A stretch of 64,000 nucleotides of DNA from Granulosicoccaceae sp. 1_MG-2023 (lineage in GTDB: Bacteria; Pseudomonadota; Gammaproteobacteria; Granulosicoccales; Granulosicoccaceae): the NCBI GenBank assembly GCA_030546905.1, contig JAUOPI010000020.1:1-64000 (forward strand), in the 5' to 3' direction. The notes under the pieces are model-generated. The model saw only the letters and a program-made list of their open reading frames with translations, did not search any database and was not told the DNA's origin. This document shows positions 61,370-64,000 of this stretch, in pieces. The translations under genes were made by a program, and so were the position numbers. Within the stretch, counting starts at the first letter, position 1. Every line of letters begins with the position of its first letter.

Positions 61370-62365
61370 ATGGATTTCTGGCAAAAGCGCGGCCCCCTGG
61401 CACTGACGCTCTGGCCGCTATCCCTGATTTTCCGGGGTTTGGCCGGACTGCGTCGCCGGCTGTACCGGCATGGCTTGCTGAAATCCTACCGTGCGCCCGT
61501 GCCGGTGATTGTGGTGGGCAATATCAGTGTCGGCGGCACCGGCAAAACTCCGGTGGTGATCGCCTTGCTTGAGTATCTGAAAGCGCAGGGTTGGCACCCG
61601 GGCGTAGTCAGCCGCGGTTACGGCGGCAGCCATCGCGGTGCGCCTTTGTTGCTCGGGGCCGCGACCACCGCGGCGCAGTCGGGCGACGAGCCCGCCCTGA
61701 TCCGTGAGCGCAGCGGCTGTCCGGTTTGTGTCGGCAGTGACCGCGCGGCGGCAGTGCAGACGCTGCTCGCCGGTAGCGACACCGATGTGATTATCACCGA
61801 TGATGGTTTGCAGCATTACCGGCTGCAGCGTGATGTCGAAATCGTTGTCTGCGATGCGCAGCGCGGTCACGGCAATGGATTCTGTCTTCCGGCCGGGCCT
61901 TTGCGTGAGCCTGTGTCACGCTTGCATTCGGTCGATTACGTGTTGCAAAACAGCGGCAGCGTGGCGCGGCCGGACTTGCCCGGCAATGTCTATCTCCGGC
62001 CCGACACGCTGCGCCCCCTCAATGGCTTGGGCCGCGATCCTCAGACACTGGGGCCGCAGCCGGTGTTTGCTGTTGCGGGTACGGCAAGTCCTGCACGGTT
62101 CTTTGCAACCCTGGCACAGCTGGGGTTTTCCGTCACGCCGGTGGTTTTTCCTGATCATCACGCTTTCTGTGCGCAGGACTTTGCCGCCCTGCAGGGCATG
62201 CCGCTGGTGATGACCGAAAAAGACGCTGTTAAATGCCGTGACCTGGGGCTGAAGGATGCCTGGGTGTTGCCTGTCTCGGCGCAGCTGCCCGAGACCCTGA
62301 CCGAATTGCTGGCGCAACGCCTGAGTGGCTTGCGGCCTGCTTCCAAAGGAACTTCTGATGAGTAA
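61370..62365 (+). CDS. lpxK: Tetraacyldisaccharide 4'-kinase
   Basis: A 331-residue lipid A kinase. An N-terminal membrane-associated helix (about 8-25) precedes the P-loop VVGNISVGGTGKTP (48-61), and DDGLQHYRLQRDVEIVVCDAQRG follows. It phosphorylates the lipid A precursor at the 4' position. The ATG at 61370, with GGGGA just upstream, starts the family's usual opening; the longer frame lies inside msbA. It overlaps kdsB by eight bases. Confidence 0.95.
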   Translation: MDFWQKRGPLALTLWPLSLIFRGLAGLRRRLYRHGLLKSYRAPVPVIVVGNISVGGTGKTPVVIALLEYLKAQGWHPGVVSRGYGGSHRGAPLLLGAATTAAQSGDEPALIRERSGCPVCVGSDRAAAVQTLLAGSDTDVIITDDGLQHYRLQRDVEIVVCDAQRGHGNGFCLPAGPLREPVSRLHSVDYVLQNSGSVARPDLPGNVYLRPDTLRPLNGLGRDPQTLGPQPVFAVAGTASPARFFATLAQLGFSVTPVVFPDHHAFCAQDFAALQGMPLVMTEKDAVKCRDLGLKDAWVLPVSAQLPETLTELLAQRLSGLRPASKGTSDE

Positions 62366-63116
62366 CAACAAGCCGGAATTTTATATTGTTATCCCCGCAC
62401 GCTACGACTCGTCGCGTTTTCCGGGCAAGCCGTTGGCCGATATTCATGGCCGGCCGATGATCGCCCATGTGATCGATTGCGCGCGGGCCTGCGGGGCCAT
62501 GGATGTGGTCGTGGCCACCGATGATGAGCGGGTCGCCGCCGCTGTCAAAGCCACCGGCACGCGGGTGTGTATGACCTCGGCGGCGCATCCCAGCGGCACT
62601 GACCGGATCGCTGAGGTGGCGGTGGCCGAAAACTGGGATGACAGCAGTCTGGTGGTCAATCTGCAGGGCGATGAGCCACTGACCCCGGCTGCCGTGGTGC
62701 GGCAGGTGGCGGCCAATCTGGCAGAGCATGAGTGGGCCGGTATAGCCACGCTGTGTACGCCGATCAGTTCATTGGCGGATTTCCGCAACCCGAATATCGT
62801 CAAGGTGGTTGCCGGCGAACACGGGCGAGCCTTGTATTTCAGCCGTGCGCCCGTACCTTTTGTACGGGATGCGCCGGACAGTGTGCCGCCGCAGGCGGCG
62901 CGGCATATCGGGATCTATGCTTACCGGGTCGGCTTTCTGCGTCGCTGGCAGCAGCTCAGCGAAAGCCCGTTGGAAAAGCTCGAAAAGCTGGAACAACTGC
63001 GGGCCATGGAAGCCGGTGTCGCCATCCATGTGGCGACAGCCGCGCAGGTGCCGCCGCATGGCGTTGATACGCCGGAGCAGCTGGACGCCGTGATCCGCTT
63101 CATGGCAGATTCCTGA
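62358..63116 (+). CDS. kdsB: 3-deoxy-manno-octulosonate cytidylyltransferase
   Basis: A 252-residue enzyme that activates Kdo as CMP-Kdo for LPS inner core synthesis. Family segments are YIVIPARYDSSRFPGKPLADI, VATDDERV, TSAAHPSGTDRIAEV, NLQGDEPL and HIGIYAYR. The ATG at 62358 overlaps the lpxK end by eight bases and follows AAAGGAAC. It completes the msbA-lpxK-kdsB lipid A/Kdo block. Confidence 0.97.
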   Translation: MSNNKPEFYIVIPARYDSSRFPGKPLADIHGRPMIAHVIDCARACGAMDVVVATDDERVAAAVKATGTRVCMTSAAHPSGTDRIAEVAVAENWDDSSLVVNLQGDEPLTPAAVVRQVAANLAEHEWAGIATLCTPISSLADFRNPNIVKVVAGEHGRALYFSRAPVPFVRDAPDSVPPQAARHIGIYAYRVGFLRRWQQLSESPLEKLEKLEQLRAMEAGVAIHVATAAQVPPHGVDTPEQLDAVIRFMADS

Positions 63117-63129
63117 TTCAGGGCCGACA

Positions 63130-63753
63130 ATGGCCCGGGTAACTTCTTTAAGGCCGGGACGATTGAAAAAGAAATTCAATATCATTAACAGGGAAACCGC
63201 TTACGACGGTTTCTTTAAAGTCGAACGTTTTACCCTTACCCACGACCGCTTTGATGGCGGCACACTCGGGCCCATGACCCGTGAGCTATTCGAGCGCGGT
63301 GAGGCTGCGGCGGTGCTGCCCTATGATCCGGTCAATGACACGGTGCTGCTGATCGAGCAGTTCCGTATCGGCCTGGTCGATAAGGATGATCCCTGGCAGC
63401 TGGAGCTGATCGCCGGTGTTATCGAAGACGGTGAGATGCCGTCGAAGGTAGCCATGCGTGAGGCGCAGGAAGAGGCGGATATTCTTATCGAACAGCCGGT
63501 TCGCATTCACGAGTACTATGTGAGTCCGGGCGGCAGCAGTGAGAAGGTTCACCTGTATTTCGCCCGCGCGAATCTGCATGAAGCCGGCGGTTTTTTCGGT
63601 CTCGGTGAAGAGCATGAAGACATCAAAGTACACGTGATCGAGACCGACCGTTTCTTCGGCATGCTCGAAGCCGGGCAGATCACCAATGCCATGACGCTGA
63701 TCGCTGCGTACTGGTTCCGCGAGCATTACCGCTCCGGTGATCTGCCGGGCTGA
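63130..63753 (+). CDS. nudF: ADP-ribose pyrophosphatase (Nudix, NudF type)
   Basis: A 207-residue Nudix hydrolase with the complete Nudix box from G96 to about D117 (GVIEDGEMPSKVAMREAQEEAD), and the E. coli NudF-like segments YDGFFKVERFTLTHDRFDGG and EYYVSPGGSSEKVHLYFA. It cleaves ADP-ribose and related sugars to AMP and a sugar phosphate. Thirteen bases after kdsB on the same strand; probably the last gene of that operon. It converges with a partial permease gene. Confidence 0.93.
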   Translation: MARVTSLRPGRLKKKFNIINRETAYDGFFKVERFTLTHDRFDGGTLGPMTRELFERGEAAAVLPYDPVNDTVLLIEQFRIGLVDKDDPWQLELIAGVIEDGEMPSKVAMREAQEEADILIEQPVRIHEYYVSPGGSSEKVHLYFARANLHEAGGFFGLGEEHEDIKVHVIETDRFFGMLEAGQITNAMTLIAAYWFREHYRSGDLPG

Positions 63754-63763
63754 GCCTGCTGGC

Positions 63764-64000
63764 TTAGCGCACGTGGCCGCGGTGCTGAGTCGCCGGCCGC
63801 GTCGCAGCCGGCGCGCACTGCGGCTGGCGGCTGAACCGGCGTAAACTGGCTTTTGCGCGCACCAGTGCGCTCAGGCCGAACAGCAACAAGGTGCACAGAA
63901 TCAAAAGCAGCGCCGGTTGAGCGGCCTCTTGGTAGCGGCCTTCGCTGGTCAGCTGATAAATCCTTACTGCAAGCGTGTCCCAGCCATAGGGGCGTAGCAG
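63764..64000 (-). CDS. Iron(III)-type ABC transporter permease, C-terminal fragment
   Basis: The last 78 codons of a minus-strand gene cut by the right edge. The visible part starts LLRPYGWDTLAVRIYQLTSEGRYQEAAQPALLL, which resembles the end of FbpB/SfuB-type ferric iron permeases, then one transmembrane helix and a basic tail of about 30 residues. The stop codon is at 63764-63766. It is too short to settle whether iron or another substrate is moved; the rest of the gene and its partners lie outside the window. Confidence 0.65.
   Translation of the reverse strand: MLRPYGWDTLAVRIYQLTSEGRYQEAAQPALLLILCTLLLFGLSALVRAKASLRRFSRQPQCAPAATRPATQHRGHVR

Overview
The window is a dense, GC-rich stretch of a gammaproteobacterial chromosome. 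The order lolC-lolD / comEC-exbB-exbD-msbA-lpxK-kdsB, the csiV-mfd pair and a homodimeric-E1 pyruvate dehydrogenase operon all point that way. A phasin suggests polyhydroxyalkanoate storage. A Wolinella-type fumarate reductase and a DctBD-controlled TRAP transporter suggest facultative respiration on C4-dicarboxylates. The genus cannot be named from this sequence. No prophage, insertion sequence, CRISPR array, tRNA or rRNA was recognised.

Layout. 0-8.4 kb: phasin, an unusual tandem-duplicated PdhR-like GntR regulator, and aceE-aceF-lpdA ending in two terminators. 8.4-11.5 kb: arsenic operon arsR-arsI-GAPDH-arsJ. 11.6-16.5 kb: frdCAB plus a fused MaoC-phosphotransacetylase. 16.5-23.3 kb: dctD-dctB (minus) divergent from dctPQM (plus), with a clear sigma-54 promoter and two candidate DctD sites between them. 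23.7-25.9 kb: type III glutamine synthetase. 25.9-30.6 kb: two arrays of GTAG-type REP doublets (7 units of about 94 bp; 10 units of about 84 bp) in opposite orientation, flanking pldA, a small hypothetical gene and a Kef-type antiporter. 30.6-37 kb: HIT protein, MFS, LysR, EamA, MntP and a first ABC-2 exporter pair.

37-45 kb: cytochrome c' and a B12-dependent LitR/CarH-type photoreceptor-repressor. A divergent lipid-modification cluster follows (Cfa-like methyltransferase, DUF1365, flavin oxidoreductase, NTF2-like protein) with repeated TGTACA/TGTATA operator-like sites. A second ABC-2 exporter (YadGH type) and a methyltransferase complete the region. 45-48 kb: PhoQP-like two-component system with a PepSY peptide. 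48-53 kb: two small periplasmic proteins, csiV and mfd. 53.5-64 kb: LolC/D, DUF2062, ComEC, ExbBD, MsbA, LpxK, KdsB, NudF, and at the right edge the C-terminus of an iron-type ABC permease.

How it fits together. The left third handles pyruvate, acetyl-CoA and C4-dicarboxylates: PDH makes acetyl-CoA, MaoC-Pta can turn it into acetyl phosphate, the TRAP system imports dicarboxylates and Frd reduces fumarate. The most unusual elements are the double PdhR-like regulator, in which only the second effector domain keeps its metal-binding histidines, and the LitR module with matching operator-like motifs at two promoters.
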